DNA from: Neobacillus sp. PS3-40
GTDB taxonomy: Bacteria > Bacillota > Bacilli > Bacillales > Cytobacillaceae
Direction: 5' to 3'
Assembly: GCF_030915485.1 (NCBI RefSeq)
Contig: NZ_CP133266.1
Location: 3,042,001-3,106,000, forward strand
Length of the DNA: 64,000 nucleotides
Shown here: piece by piece, positions 63,911 through 64,000 of the stretch
Layout of the letters: each line of letters opens with the position of its first letter
How positions within the stretch are numbered: the stretch's first letter is position 1
Translations under genes and position numbers: made by a program
The notes under the pieces: generated by a model
Database searches by the model: none
Seen by the model: only the letters and a program-made list of their open reading frames with translations
Told to the model about the DNA's origin: nothing

Positions 63911-64000
63911 AAAAAATTGCACCTCCAATTGTTAGTCGTGTCTAACAATTGGGGTGCAGTTCATATTTAGGTGCTTTTTCTTTTATAATGAGTGATTAAT

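Larger units (their letters stand above)
62531..63963 (-). mobile_element. IS3-family element (IS150 group), complete
   Basis: 1433 bp with 28-bp ends that match at 23 positions, each ending TGAxCTG..CCC. The target duplication TATT (62,527-62,530 and 63,964-63,967) fits the 3-4 bp of this family. Two ORFs on the minus strand are joined by a likely -1 frameshift. Confidence 0.92.

Noticed and set aside
62518-64000. Restriction enzyme gene disrupted by IS3 after the methylases
   Set aside because: The flanks rejoin to a complete terminator hairpin, so no gene was cut; the operon ended there.

Overview
The window is low-GC Gram-positive DNA, most likely a Bacillaceae chromosome (Bacillus, Neobacillus or Peribacillus type). 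The evidence is strong AGGAGG ribosome binding sites, frequent TTG and GTG starts, T-rich rho-independent terminators, and the gene series queG-yhbB-trmL-...-prkA-...-yhbH, which matches the B. subtilis yhbA-yhbH neighbourhood. I assigned this from reading alone; no search was run.

Layout. 1-9.6 kb is ordinary chromosome: a diguanylate cyclase, a histidine-rich protein with a two-component system, tRNA-Gly, a B3/B4-domain protein, queG, an amidase-domain protein, trmL and an NfrA-type flavin reductase. prkA follows at 9.8-11.7 kb. Its normal partner yhbH does not appear until 33.65 kb. The last 16 codons of prkA recur as a diverged relic at 31,997-32,044, so about 20.4 kb seems to have been inserted at the 3' end of prkA. 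The insert carries a cadmium-efflux operon (cadC-cadA, with a UGA stop in the cadA CxxC motif), a MarR-ArsP metalloid operon, three copies of a 162-bp MITE with perfect 8-bp target duplications, a phosphate cluster and an RND exporter. The phosphate cluster holds two near-identical pstS genes, a chemoreceptor, a PAP2 phosphatase, an EAL protein, a PhoP-like regulator, pstCAB1B2 and phoU. A NodB-type deacetylase and yhbH close this part.

From 34.8 kb to the end the DNA is accessory and partly decayed. It contains a large serine integrase with divergent Cro/CI-type regulators, a DUF927-type helicase module with repeat clusters, a tyrosine recombinase with a structured GC-rich noncoding block, a WG-repeat protein and an hsdR relic. 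Many small phage- or ICE-like genes follow, including several under 60 residues. There is a small resolvase with a res-like site, three yolD copies in stages of decay, an unrecognised three-gene membrane module and a uracil-glycosylase-like protein. At 56.5-58.3 kb a protein with six repeats and a PD-(D/E)XK nuclease domain lies just downstream of eight 10-bp direct repeats. A broken tyrosine integrase next to a tRNA-3'-end-like fragment, a frameshifted radC, two DNA adenine or cytosine-N4 methylase genes and a complete IS3-family element finish the window. The IS3 element sits in the loop of the methylase terminator.

How genes work together. Pst imports phosphate, PhoU and PhoP-type control govern it, and 11-bp-spaced Pho boxes stand before both pstS genes and the PAP2 phosphatase. 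The chemoreceptor and c-di-GMP phosphodiesterase in the same block suggest that phosphate supply is coupled to motility or biofilm behaviour. The best candidates for something undescribed are the repeat-array/nuclease pair (56.5-58.3 kb), the three-gene module (52.3-54.6 kb) and the cadA UGA with its adjacent hairpin.
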